Of a DNA stretch of 64,000 nucleotides, positions 26,876 to 39,260 are shown piece by piece. How positions within the stretch are numbered: the first letter of the stretch is position 1; each line of letters starts with the position of its first letter. Origin of the DNA: Sympetrum striolatum. Its lineage: Eukaryota > Arthropoda > Insecta > Odonata > Libellulidae. The notes below the pieces were generated by a model that saw only the letters and a program-made list of their open reading frames with translations, was not told the origin of the DNA and did no database searches. The stretch is taken from contig OX388350.1 in NCBI GenBank assembly GCA_947579665.1, positions 83,657,152 through 83,721,151 on the forward strand, written 5' to 3'. Both the position numbers and the translations under genes were made by a program.

Positions 26876-28599
26876 CGCCCTTATGTGCAAAGTCACCTTA
26901 ACCCTTTTCCTGTTAATATTGACTCAAAATTTTACTTTTTAAAACTGATGTGGCAAATAAGGACGTATTGTTTATAACTGCGAAGACAAATCGGTAAGCG
27001 TATTAAAGGTGCTCCGTCATGGGAATAGTTTAAACAAAGAGGTGATCATTCGTTTGAACATGCTCTATAAAGTCAGCTGCTTTCAGAGGACGTGCTGCAG
27101 GCAATGTCAACCATCGGCTGTTCAACCTGTGAGAATATTTACAGTGATATATGCAAGAAATATCAAAAAAGCGTATTTACTGTACGATACAAAACAGTTG
27201 TAAAAATTGGTAGACTTACGACGCATGCACCTAAATCCAGGGAAAGAATGACATAGTTATATTGGTCTATGATTCTTATGGAGATGGAGAACATGCCACC
27301 CGTTCTAAAGTCTTTTCGCCCACTGTTCAAATCATTTCCAATGTTCATTCCTTAGAGTGAAAATAAAATGTGAAACTATCTTCAGATGGCAAACGGTACA
27401 TAAAACCTTTCTGTGTGTGAATGTTTCTTCGATTGATATTTATCTCGTATTTATCAATTAGCTGAATGCACCTTTAGACAAAGAACAGAGACGTCACAAG
27501 GGTTTTTAATACTCAACACTTTAAAGTAATAACTGAAAAGATAAATTATAAAATAGAGTACTGCTGAAAAGTATAATCATAATCTTCCTTCTGGCAATTA
27601 TTGTAATGGGTACGATTTAAAAGGTCACTCTGAAAGTGAGAACGTAACAAGATAAGGATCTTTAAAATTCACAAGTACAGCTAAAGAGTACCGAGCTAAG
27701 TAGAAGAGAATTGCAATAGAGCAACGTCATTGTCATGTTATATTGTAATAAGTTACTTTTAACTACTGTCAGACCTATTATTTAGCTATGGTAAAAATCT
27801 GATATAGATATATAAATAGCGTTATACATTTACGATGAATGTTTGAAGATGGCGTTGATATCGAAGTTTTTGCCCAGCCGTAGCCTAATTCACAGAAATA
27901 GCATTTAATGTGCTTATTTATCAATGAGTTTAATCGCAAATATGATTAAAACTTAAATCTATCTTCAAGCCGTTTCTTTCCACACTTCCTAATTCGTTTC
28001 CCCAAAACACTTTCACTACTTCTCACGTTTAAAGGCCAAGAATCTTAGTGATCAATATCCCTTCAACATCCCTCACAACACCCCTTTCGACGCAACCCTC
28101 TCTCGACCCGCCGTCCTAACGAATGGCCCCTGCTGCATTCGCCTGCTCAGCGATTCCACGCTTTTCATTTCCCGAAATTGTATTCATGAGCCCATTTCAA
28201 TTCCTTCATGTAATAAGTCATGTGTTCAATAATTTTAAGCTAATTACGAACTAACAATTTAACTCATGTTTAGGTGAGGACTAATTAATAGTTAAATTCT
28301 CTAATACGAAAGAAAAGAGGAGTAGGAATAATCTATAATCTTGGAAAGGTTTATCACATAAATCATACCAAAGAGCGTCAGAGTTAATAGGAATGAAAAT
28401 AAGATCAGAAGAGACTCTCATTATTCGAGTCTATACGCAGTTGCAAAGGAAGAAGAGGTGTAAGACAGAAGATTTATATGAATGGAAAAGGGCGGCTAAG
28501 ATCAGTAATAACGGGAGATCGGAGCAGTGCGGTTGGAAGAAAGGGAAATATTGTTGGCGTACACGCCACGTTATTTTTGAGAGTCTATGAACTTTTGTA
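26876..28599. other. No recognised gene
   Basis: AT-rich with short chance frames. A GC-richer pyrimidine-rich patch lies at 28.07-28.16 kb. Confidence 0.4.
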
Positions 28600-30605
28600 T
28601 ACTTTACACCTGGTACAAAAACAATGAAAGAATATTACAAACATGGGCAAGCCCAGGAGATAGATTATAACCTCCTCGTAGCCAACATAAGAACTAAACT
28701 GAGAAACATTAAGAGAGAAAATGACGATTGGACTTTAGAGCCTTAAAGAATGACTGCTATCATGTATAGAAAGAAGGCTCTGGTAAAAACAGAGAAAGGT
28801 TTAGTTACAGATGAGGAATGGAAATTAGTGAAGAACGCTCTCTGGAAAGGGCTGGATGAATGTGTAGGGAAACTACAAACGAATAAGAAAAGAGAAGAGT
28901 GGATAAATCAAGAAATGCTCAATAAGATGTAAGAAAGAAGGAAATGCAAAAATAATAATACTGAGGAAGGTAGGAACCAATACAAAATAATTGAATAATG
29001 AATTACGAAGAATTGTGGATAACGGTTTGGATGCAAACTCAAAGTAGCAAGAAGTTTACAAATAATAGAATAAAGGAAAATGAATAAAATAGAGATTACA
29101 AAGAAGAATGGAGAAATAACCAATAATATGGAAGAGAAAAAGAAAGTGTGACGTTGAAGAACTTTCCGAGGAGAGCTCTGACAATATGTATGCTTACAAC
29201 CTGGAAGGCATGAATGAATGCGATGAGGATAGGAAATGAAATGGGAAGTTGATTTGAAGAATGGTATAGCGATTGGCTATGATAAGATTCCATCAGAAGC
29301 ACTGAAAAACTTAGGTGGAGATGCACTTAACAGAGTCACTAGTATAATAAACAGCATATACGGAACAGGAACTTGGCCTGAAGAACTACTGAAAACAATA
29401 CTAATTACCGAAGAAAAATGATGCCAGAGAATGTAAAGACCATATAAGTCTAATCCGCCATATGACCAAAACAATCTCAAGCGTAAAGAGAACTGAGAAG
29501 AAGACTGAAGAGAACATAGGAATATACCGATTCGGTTCTAGGAAAGAGAGGCGATTGTATGCCTCAGAATGTTAGCAGGGAGATTTGTGGAAGTGTACAG
29601 GTGTACATGGACTGGAAAAAGGCTTTTCGCAATGATAAATGGAACATATTATTGAAATTATTGAAGAATGTTAAAATTGATTGGAAAGATCGGAGGTTCA
29701 TAAAGGAGCAATAGAGAGTGATAATGAGATTGGAAGATGAAAAACAGAAGAAATGAGGATTGTTAAGGGAGTTAAGCGAGAATGGTGCATATCACCAGTC
29801 TTATTCAACCTCAATGCAGAACAATTAATGCTAAACAATGCAGGAGGAATAAAAGTAAAATCCATAAAATATGCTGACGATCAAGCAATTAGATAAAGAA
29901 AAAGATAAAGAAGTAGAGAAAATGATAGAAAATATACGTAAGGTCAGAGAGAGGTATGGAATGAAAATAAATATAAATAAAAGAAAGGTTTTGAGGATTT
30001 GGAAAGAGGAAGGTGATTTACATATCTCATTAAAAGGTCAGCGTCTGGAGCAGGTGGACTCCTTCAGATATCTCGGTAGCCTGATAAATAATGTCGGCTT
30101 TTCCAGGAAATTAAGAGTAGAATTGCCATGGGAAAGAGAGTGTATGAAATAGCGAAAGAACTATTAAATTCCAAAAAAATATCAATCACATTAAGGAAGA
30201 GATTTGCAAAATGTTTCATATGGAGTGTGGTCCAACTTGGACGTATAGGAAACAAGAAGTGAAGTACCTCGAAAGTTTTGAGAAGTGGAGAAAGATGATG
30301 AGAGTGAGTTGGAAAGACAAAGTGAGGGATGGTGAGGTTTTGGAACGGATTGGAGAGAAGAAAGAAACCATGAATACCATCAAAAGAAGGAAGGCTAACT
30401 GGTAACATGAAACATGATTGCTTACTATTGAGGGTGATATAAGGAAAGATAAGAGGAAAGGGAAGGAAAAGAAGACCGATGTTTGACATTCTCAGATATT
30501 TTCAGGATGAAAGACCAGAATACGAAGAAGAATGCACAGAATCGAGTGGTGTCTTCAGCTGAAACTCAGGACAGATTTACCTTAATGATGAAGATGATAC
30601 GAAAG
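28600..30605 (+). pseudogene. Decayed non-LTR retrotransposon (endonuclease end plus reverse transcriptase)
   Basis: The plus strand preserves most of a LINE ORF2 in order, split over three frames by stops and frameshifts. At 28.65-28.93 kb is the tail of the endonuclease domain and linker. At 29.24-29.42 kb is GYDKIPSEALKNLGGDA with the following WPEELLKTI. At 29.42-29.6 kb are the CKDHISLI and FGSRK blocks (usual forms CRTISLIS and QFGFRKG). At 29.61-29.66 kb is a degraded DWKKAF. At 29.79-29.89 kb are SPVLFNL and KYADDQAI, the latter holding the catalytic Asp pair. At 30.03-30.09 kb is FRYLGSLIN, followed by the thumb region and a C-terminal TIKRRKANW. A GATGATGAAGATGATA-like tail ends the element. 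I do not assign a clade. Confidence 0.8.
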
Positions 30606-31359
30606 AATAACTTAAAGTATTAGAATTCTACTGGAGATTTGAGGAACTAACTAATCTAAATCGGTACTCCAATCACGAAATAATTCCCATAATTCTGAGT
30701 GTATTATTTCATAACTGTATAAGAAATGTCAATTCACTCGAAGCGAGGTATTGGTTTATAAAAAGTAACCTAAGAATTTGAAAGATCGCTGTTGTTGGCC
30801 AATCAGTTTGAATCCAAACGGATTGAAATAGATGCAGTTATGATGCACTCAATTCTGATTCTCAATTGTAACAATTTCTTCAATACTATCTTCAGAAATA
30901 TAGAAGTCACCGACACAATATCAGTTCCTAGTAAGATAATTGAATTTTGCGTAATAACATGGCTTGTGGGCAAGTTAATTCATTTGTGGAAAACTAATTT
31001 CTCAGCCCGTTAGATTCAACTGCATTTTTTTAAAGATAAATTTAATTCATTCGATTCTCCACGCCCTTCCCTAACGATAATTATGGCTTTATTAGGGCTT
31101 ATTCACTTCGGACATTTGACTGGAACACAATTCAGTGTTTTTTTAAAACAATGTGGGCAAGACCAACGAGACCAACAATCTTAGGTTTTACTCGTATGTT
31201 TACCCCATGAAAAAATTAAAGCAAATATTCTTAGATTTAATAAAGTTTCTCCTTTTCTCTACCAACACTGCAATAAATTTGTTACACATATGTAATCTGT
31301 GTTGCTCCGAACAAAATGGGCATAGGTAGGTCATTAACATTCTCATTTGCTGCCAAAAG
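30606..31359. other. No recognised feature
   Basis: AT-rich; one 73-codon frame (30792-31013) is without recognisable content. Confidence 0.4.
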
Positions 31360-31950
31360 TGAGGTTTTTGGGCTTACGTGGGTCCTCTTTGCTTCCGCTG
31401 TCTTCGGCTTCGAAATAAAACTTTGCTGTGATGACTGAAGTACGTGCGACCGAATTTGAGAAGATCGTCATTGAGCGGAAATTTAAGTTGGCGTTGCTCT
31501 ATTTCAAATTGCATCCTCGTGGTTTTTCCGAATGCACTTACCGCAAGATGATACAAGATTTGATAAATTCGGAACATTCGTGGCCTTTAACGCACATTTT
31601 CAGATAAGTTTTCATTAAAGCCCTGTAAGCCTTCTACCGATTTGTCGTGTAACACCGGAGCATTAATGATTTTATCGAGATATTTCAAGACCAAGAGGCG
31701 CTTCGCATTGCCCAAATAAACTCTTCAAGGCTATAGCAGAATTCTCCACATTTAAAGGAAGACCGGTTACTATTTTCCGCGCATTGCCCTTCATGCTGCC
31801 GATAAGATAGTGGACATTTCTCAATGCCCCCTAAACTATGCGCTAGCATTTATCAAACTATGAAGAGAGTCGTGGAATGGACGTAATTTCGCCAATTCAC
31901 CGTCAAATAGGGGTGGGTATGTTGATCTTGGACAACCGCGCCGCTTGAGA
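31360..31950 (-). pseudogene. BEL/Pao-type gag relic (DUF1759-like)
   Basis: Read on the minus strand from about 31925, the degraded coding text shows the pattern typical of BEL/Pao gag. A Pro-x-Phe-Asp-Gly start is followed by an FHDSLHSLI helix (about 31.84-31.92 kb). Next come IGSMKGNARKIVTGLPL and ALKSLFG (31.70-31.80 kb), then a LDKIINAPVL segment (31.65-31.69 kb). Last is FEIEQRQLKFPLNDDLLKF (about 31.42-31.5 kb), which corresponds to the W-E-x-E/LPxLxDLLKF region. Several stops and at least three frame changes separate the parts. No protease, polymerase or LTR was found nearby, so only a fragment remains. Family recognition is by motif; the clade call is inference. Confidence 0.6.
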
Positions 31951-34900
31951 TCCCGTCAAATGCCTATCCCTACTAGATTCCGTGGTGTATTTGACTAGAC
32001 AGCATTTATGTCATAAAAGAAAGTTTCCTCTCTCTCAATCGTTTCCAGTTCTCCGTTCTAATCTACATCATATCCCATGATAGCGTATTTCATCGCTTAA
32101 TGACAGAAATAGCTTATGTTCCTCCGCTTTCAAACATCGGTAAACCAGAGGGATCTGCAAATGTGGGTGTGTTCTCGACCGTGTGCTCACACAAAGAACT
32201 AAGTATCATTCAACCACTCTACCATAGAAGAAAATTTTCCCATCCGGCCCGAACGAACAAAAAATGTTTGTGCAAGATATTGACGAAAATGAATCAATTA
32301 ATTCTTAACCCAATTAAGTAGACTGTATATCTCTCTCCCCATCGCCCTCGTCTTTCCATCGCTCTTCGTCATGTCGTCAGCCCATTCGCCCGTCGTCGTT
32401 GATCTTCCGTGACTCCGCACCTTCTACAGTCGTCTCCATTTGGCCCACTCTCACAAGTATAGAGGGCCACCATTCCTCTAGTGGCCCCTATTTCAAATAG
32501 TACGGAACAGTAACGATGAGTGTGAAATATTTCGTCAATCCAACCCTTTTTTCCTTCCAACTCCGTCTTAATCCGACTCGATCCCGCATCAATTTTGAAC
32601 GACAACACCCTCAATCACTCTTTCGACCCAATTCCTTCCGATATTTTTTTAGCATCAATCGATTTATGGCGCTCTGCGGTTTGGACACCGGATTGCGGAA
32701 AATAAGGTTTTAATTCTGATTTGAGAGGGGATTTTGAAGCCCAAATTCAGGTGCTCAGAGAATGGAGTGTTATAAGCGATAGTTACGGAACCTTTCTTCA
32801 TATGATGTAACATGAGAGTGTTTAAAAATATTTATGACAGGCAATATATGTACCCATCGAAAAATAGAAGAAATGTATACACTCTTATTTAATTGAAATA
32901 ATGATTGTGCAGCTGATTTCTTGATAGATATATGATGACAGATGAATTAGTAAAGCTCTTATAGAAATGAATCAGTGAGAAAAGTTTATGATTAAGTATC
33001 CTGAGCAACAAAATGGCGGACCCCTTTTTCGGCCAAATTTCGGGATAAAGTAAGAAAAACAACTGGGTAAACGGCGATGGACTATCAAGTGTCTTGTACC
33101 ACGTCAATCCACAAGACTTCTTGTTATGAAATCTGGAGAAACTGTTTCAATTCACCAGCTACCCTGGGATTGCAGATTATTTTTCGTAAGCGTTTCGCGG
33201 TCCGGTATGGCGCCATAGAATCCCCAAATCCAGTTTCGCAGTCTTTTTGGCGATATGAATGGGCTAAGTGTAGTTTTTGAGTAAAAAAAATCAATTGATC
33301 AAGCTGCTTCTAACTAGAAAATGAATCAATCTTTTCCTCCATCATTTTATTATGTAGCGGAATTACTAGCAAAGTATAAAGACGATAAACAAAAAACCCA
33401 ATAGAATGTTTCCAATGTTTGAAAATTCAATAGAGATTCCATAACTCTATCTATTCTACAGTACTATATTAAGAAACAAATACTATTTCAAACAACGACG
33501 AGAACATTTCACAACATGTATACAGAAAATATCTGTATTTCACCAGTATACTTAGAATTTTCTAATAAAAAAGGATAATATAATGTAACAAAACAACTTA
33601 CCAGAAATATTTTCTCCGAAAAGTATCGGTAACTCAAACAGGAAATGCTGAAGGGAACTTCCTGAACATACTATTTAAAGAATTTAAGGAGCTACTGAGA
33701 GAGCACAACTATATGCCAAATAGATGTTATAGTTTGCGAAAATTTTTAACTAGAAAACAATAAAATAAAGTTTGAAGGGTAACCGTTAATCCATAAGAAG
33801 CACAGCTGCATATCATAAAACGTGCCCTAAACCGAAAGTTCAGCTAGGGGAACCCGCGGCAGACGTTTGGGGCGGTTTTCAATGGTATTGAGGGTCTGAG
33901 ATAGAAATTATAGCGCAAGAACTTCAAAAACAGCTGAAAAATCAAAAAATAGTAAAAAATCAAAAAATAGAAAAAAAATAAAAATATCGTGATTCTATTC
34001 TGATACTTGATGGAAGAAATACGCAGCTGATAAATCTACTCTTACTTTAAGAATGATGGGTGAGTATATATTATTTTTCAAATTATTTCTACGTCTAAAG
34101 TTTGTAAAAAGTTCATTTCAGTATTCAAAAGTTATATAATATAATAACGTGGTGTAAATTTGTACGTGTCCCTCGGAGTCCCTCTAAACTATTTTCCTCG
34201 CTTTTGGTAAAAACTTTCTCTAAAACAAGAATCCGCCATTTTGTTACATAAAGTATGCACATACTCATTTGCGATCATTAAGTTTAAGGGTTATGAAAGA
34301 TATACTACATGTCTATAACGTGGTGTTGTGTTTATCCGATGATGTTTTTAATGGATTCAGCATTGGTTTGAAGTTGAAGAATTTCGCGAAAAAACGAAGA
34401 CCGGCGTTTTTCGCAAAATTTGGTCAACTTTGACCCCCTGTAGAAGTGGAATGCGTGGGAATCAACAGAAATTATTTCGTATTTCTATGCAGAATTTATT
34501 GAAGAATGCCTATGCGGAGTTTCAATGTCCTCACTAAAAACAAAACACTTTCGTATTTTTGGCCAGCTTTTTTAGATTGTGCGATGTCCAGGTTTTTCCA
34601 ATATCAGCCCACTGTGCGCCGCAGCAAATTCAAACAGACATCGTAACCGAATCTTTACTTAAAACAGTGAAACAAATATATTAATTAACACACCGAATTT
34701 TTTCCTATAAACTGGCTCAGTGTTCACCCGCGTTTTGAACAACAAAAAAGAAATATTACGCAGTAATAACACTCGAAAAAAACAGTGTCTTGCTAAAAAT
34801 TAAAAACAATACCTACTGTCAGACGAGTCCACTTACACCGCTTAAACTCAGCACAGGGGAGGAGGACGATGGCCGAAGTAGTATAATAACTGCGTGCTAT

Positions 34901-35689
34901 GAAGTAGCACTCTACCTACAGTGGTGCACCATGGTCCAACACTTTCCCAAACATACGAAGGTGGTACATTTAGATCAGCAATTAGTCAGAGGAATTTACA
35001 GGTAGGCCGCTATGATAACATCTAATACATTATAAATGATGTCATTTAAGTAACGAAAAAAAAATGAAACAATTATTTAAGAAACAAATTAATTTCAGAA
35101 GTAAGAGGAAGTTTCTACATTTTAATACACTTGTAGAATAAATATGCATTTCTATAACTTCGTCTCTATTATTTATGTACTCCACGAAGTAAGGTATAAT
35201 TATATAGGATAGATATTTACCATCTTTAATCGCTACATTACTAGCTCTCAAGCTTCGACACACGATAATCATTGTATCCGATTACACTTCGGTCAAAGTT
35301 ATCTTTAGAACGATATACCAGCGTTAGGATTGTGATCTCATCCATTACCAAATCGACTAAATCTGTTGCCAATGTAGATGCCAAGATGGTAAAATGATCA
35401 GGAATAACTTTATGGTCCAGATCTCAAATGATGTATATTCTATAGGACGCGTATTTTACGATAAAAAGCAAATAAAATCTTGATATAGCAAACGACGGCA
35501 GGAATCGTAAAGATACTCAAACTGAAAGTTAATAATAACAATTATGGGCCAAAGACGACGCCTTAATCTTTAATATTCTACAAAAATATGCAATAGTATT
35601 TTTAGGAACATTTTTGAACTGATCTTCTAACTTAAGTGAAAGATATTTTATATTAAATTTATACGATCGCTGAAGAAAATAAGAAGGAC
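31951..35689. other. No recognised gene
   Basis: A pyrimidine-rich, GC-richer patch at about 32.33-32.65 kb has overlapping short frames on both strands, none recognisable. The rest is AT-rich. Confidence 0.4.
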
Positions 35690-35766
35690 ATCGTTCGGTA
35701 GTTTAGTTGGTAAGAATACCTGTACGGAATGTGGGAGACCTGGGTTCGAGTCCCAGCCAAGTCACT
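35690..35766 (+). mobile_element. tRNA-like sequence (SINE head or tRNA pseudogene)
   Basis: It contains an A box TAGTTTAGTTGG, a B box GGTTCGAGTCC in a perfect T arm (CTGGG/CCCAG) and tRNA-like spacing of about 70 bases. The acceptor ends do not pair and the anticodon loop lacks the expected U33, so a working tRNA is unlikely. Confidence 0.6.
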
Positions 35767-36812
35767 ATTTTTCACTTCTTTATGTAACCTAGGGTTAAGT
35801 CTCACGCTTTCCTGTGCTAAAACTTCATTCCACCATTTGTAGAATAGGATTTAGTTACGCGATCTTTTGAAAATTAAGAAGTGTTCTCGATGAGCTAAAT
35901 CCTTTGAAATTTCAGAGAATAATCAGCATAAGAAGAAAATAAAAAAATGGGGTTAGAATAGCAAAATAGAGAGTCGACCAATTGAGACAATTTGCGAGAT
36001 TTCTGAGAAGTAAACAGACTAATCGAAAGCAATTCAAGGACCATTTGAGAACAACGAAACACCAGACGATCCCTACGAACAGAAGACCTACTCTGTTAAA
36101 AATTGTGAACGTATTTCGATAAAATAATAGCAGGAAATTTAGTAGTGAGCTATAATTATAGTATTAGTGTGAAGATACTCTGCTTAATAATGGCCATCGA
36201 ACGGGAAATAATAAAAATATTTTATTGGGATGTACTAAATCTCGCTTCTTGCACATTTTTATTGGATTTATTTAATGTTTTCTCATATAATGTATTGGAT
36301 TTATTTAATGTATCTAATATAATACAACAAACCGCTCAGTTGCTTTTGCAGGCGAATGGTATCTTCCGATAGAAAAATATTCCCCAATCTTAGACATCAA
36401 ATGGTTGAAGCACTCTTAAGATCTGTTCGCCGCTCCGTTCCCGCGCTTGGAAGCCCAACTAATTTGACTTTCAAATCCCCAAAAATATGAGGGGTGATAA
36501 AAAATAGTACATGACGAATAGTAATGCGTTTATATAAGCAACAAGATGATCCCCTCTAGCAGAAATATTTAAACGATACTTACCGAGTAACATTTCCTCG
36601 AAATTAAACCAATTTTGGTTTCCCTTGGAGATTTCATCAGCAAACATCTTGTCAAAAATATCGTGATTAACACTAGATAAACAACAAAGGTAACTTATAA
36701 CACGGTGATCTTCAGAGCGATTTTGTTAATTGTATCCGGCTATTTGAAGTCCCGTCTGTTAAAATAGTTTCCCTAAATGCAGCGACTGACTATTGGAGAT
36801 AAAATATATGGG
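35767..36812. other. No recognised feature
   Basis: AT-rich. A short local duplication (TTGGATTTATTTAATGT) occurs twice at about 36261-36311. Confidence 0.4.
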
Positions 36813-37056
36813 AAGGTTGCTTAATTTGGACCATTTGTTATTTTCTTGTATATTTCTATTAATAATTATTTAACTTCAAATTTAAATGGTGTACAATAAA
36901 CTTCATAGTCTCCCCTTTCATCTGGTGGTTTTATATTTGCTATATTACTAATGAGATAAATTTAGCGGAAAACACAGAACTAATGCTAATGGTCCAAATT
37001 GGGAAACCGGTTGCCTAATTTGGACTCACAGTTTCCTAGGTTGGACCCTAAAGTAG
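36813..37056. mobile_element. MITE-like inverted repeat built on a TTTGGACC motif
   Basis: The left arm GGTTGCTTAATTTGGACCAT (36815 on) pairs with AATGGTCCAAATTGGGAAACC at 36988-37008. About 150 bp of AT-rich DNA lies between them. Two further copies of the motif (GGTTGCCTAATTTGGAC, and a degenerate TTTCCTAGGTTGGACC) follow directly at 37010-37048. This suggests an element with several subterminal copies, or two overlapping copies. The class is not assigned. Confidence 0.5.
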
Positions 37057-38519
37057 TGTCTCCCAACTGGTAATCCGTGAGAGAGTCCGGTGACTATCCC
37101 GGAAGTTCCCGTGATTAAATCAAGATTACGATTTCCGTTGAACAAGATTAAGTAAATACATTGGTCCTGAAACATATATCTGATATTTGTAGAATTGAAT
37201 TATCTTTAAAACAATAATTATTCAAATGTCATAACACAACCACAATAATTTTTGTATCATTTAGATTTGTAGGAAACGAGCTTTCAACAACATTGTGACA
37301 AGTGAATACTTTGTGGCTGCTGTCGAAGTATTAGTAATGTGCCCCCGGGCTTAGTGCATTAGTTGCAAGCTACAAGGCCAAAAAACGTGGACCAAACAAC
37401 ATTTTACTTATTTTATCAATGCCTCACCCAATTGCTGCAAGAGCGTCCAACATGGATGTGGGGAAGATTCAAAGGCTGTGCCAGTGAATAATCGGAGTAA
37501 TTTAGATGGCAAAACTCTCGTACTCAGGTGCCGTATTCTTTCGTTAATTTTATTCATTTACGGTTTGACAAAACGTCCCTTTGACCGATATCAAAGAGGC
37601 TTCCTGGAAAGCCATTCTCTTCAGAAAGAACGGCTTTCCAGAAAGTGTCGCCAGAATACATTGATTTCACAAGTGATACATAATTAGTTAATAAAAAGCT
37701 TGAAGGAAGGGGAAAAATCCTATCTTTTTAAATTACACACGCAATGGAATTTCCGAGCGTACACATAAAATGTTTCAGTCAGTCAAAACGGGAACTTTGT
37801 CGGGATTCACGAATACTGGCACCAGTATTAACTTTTATTTATAACTACCAAAATTTACAGCTGTTTATTTTCCGGTCAAATTTGATGAGATTCCATCATT
37901 ACCACTACTTTTTGCATGACAGCGTCAAGTACCTAAATCAATTGACTAATGAAGTTATCTATGAACTGTTTAATATTTAAAGATGAATGTAGTGAGGAAT
38001 GAAAGATCGCGTTCCTTGTTTGAAAGAACCCCTCTTTCTCAATCGAAGTTGCCGGTGAACATCTTAGGGACATCTACATTTATTGAAATGGAAAGAATCA
38101 AATATTTGTGTCACAGACATTTTTTCAGTTCACACTGATTGCATTTCTGTAAAAACGGGCACAGTTTGCAGAGCACATAATGGTCAAGCAGAGATTCAGA
38201 AATCAACTTATGAACTGTAAAGCATATCCCGGAGCTTGATATCATCTCTGCCACAACCTAGTAGTAATAAAAAGCAGGCTTAAATGTAGCAAAGAGAATC
38301 AGGACAATAAGATGGAATGTAGGGAAACAAGTTAGAATAGGTAGTAAATGATTTAGGTCGAGAAAGGATTAAGCAGCGAGCCAGAGTCGGTGGAAGTAAA
38401 ATACAATTATTTGAAGTGAACACAAACAGCGTCGGAGAGTAGAGGTAGAAGGAAAGAAGTGGCCAAAAACTATCGACAACTAGTGAAATTTTAGGTTTAC
38501 TGGAAGAAAGAAGGAAATG
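37057..38519. other. No recognised gene
   Basis: AT-rich; only short frames (for example 37478-37687 and 37744-37980) that I cannot assign. A GTGGACCAAA motif at about 37389 may be another outlying piece of the TTTGGACC repeat. Confidence 0.35.
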
Positions 38520-39260
38520 CAAAAGAAGAGCAAGGACATAGAAGGATTACAAACCTGATAATAAAAAATGCAAATCTTCGAAAGAGACAAGGTTCAAAAG
38601 AAAGAGAGAGGAAATTGATAGAGATGATGTGACATGTTTATTCAGAATACCAAAAAATCAAGGAGTATTCCGGAGAGAGAGAAAATCCAGCTGCTACAAC
38701 TTAGAAGATGCAAAATAAAAACACAAATAGGAATTAAAGAAAAAGTAGACACATGGCAAGAATACGTGGAGGAGTTACATCAGAAGCGGAAGTAGAAAAT
38801 GAGGATAAAGGATACAAAATGCTTACATATGAATATGATAGGGTGGTAATGGACCTTAAACCCAAGAAGGGAATGGGAATTGACGAAGTATCACGAGGAA
38901 TCTAGAAATCCTAAGGAAATGCAGGTCTCGTAGGGCTTAACAGTCTGAATCTATAACACCGGAAAAGTTCCAATTGACTTCAAGAAAAAGCTAAATAGTT
39001 CTTCTGCTCAAGATGGCGAAGGCAAACAAAACCCTTTTAGTCTAACATCACACACATCATTGATTCTGACAACAATAAGGTACAGATGATTGGAAAGATA
39101 GAGGACATAAAAAATTGCCAGTTTGGGTATAAAAATGGAGTGGTAAAATTGACACTTAATATCCCAATCGGAAAGTGGCTGAAGAAAGGAAAAACGCACA
39201 TGATTGTCTTTTATATATTTTAAAAAGACTTTATACACCAATCTAAAATGGAGCAAAACT
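38520..39260 (+). pseudogene. Second decayed LINE copy related to that at 28.6-30.6 kb
   Basis: Broken plus-strand coding pieces follow the same order as the earlier LINE. First comes a basic linker (RRKCK near 38.51 kb). Next is a block with KIQLLQL, IGIKEKVDTWQEYVEEL (38.69-38.79 kb), then LKPKKGMGIDEV (about 38.85-38.89 kb, the counterpart of the NGxAxGxDxIP block), and finally CQFGYKNG (about 39.11-39.14 kb, the counterpart of QFGFRKG). No YADD motif or 3' end remains. Minus-strand frames in this region are shadows. Confidence 0.6.

Noticed and set aside
28908..30489. Minus-strand Phe/Leu/Ser-rich frames, including one of 141 codons
   Set aside because: Antisense shadows of the plus-strand LINE.
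35690..35766. Functional tRNA gene
   Set aside because: A and B boxes are good but the acceptor ends do not pair and the anticodon loop is not canonical.
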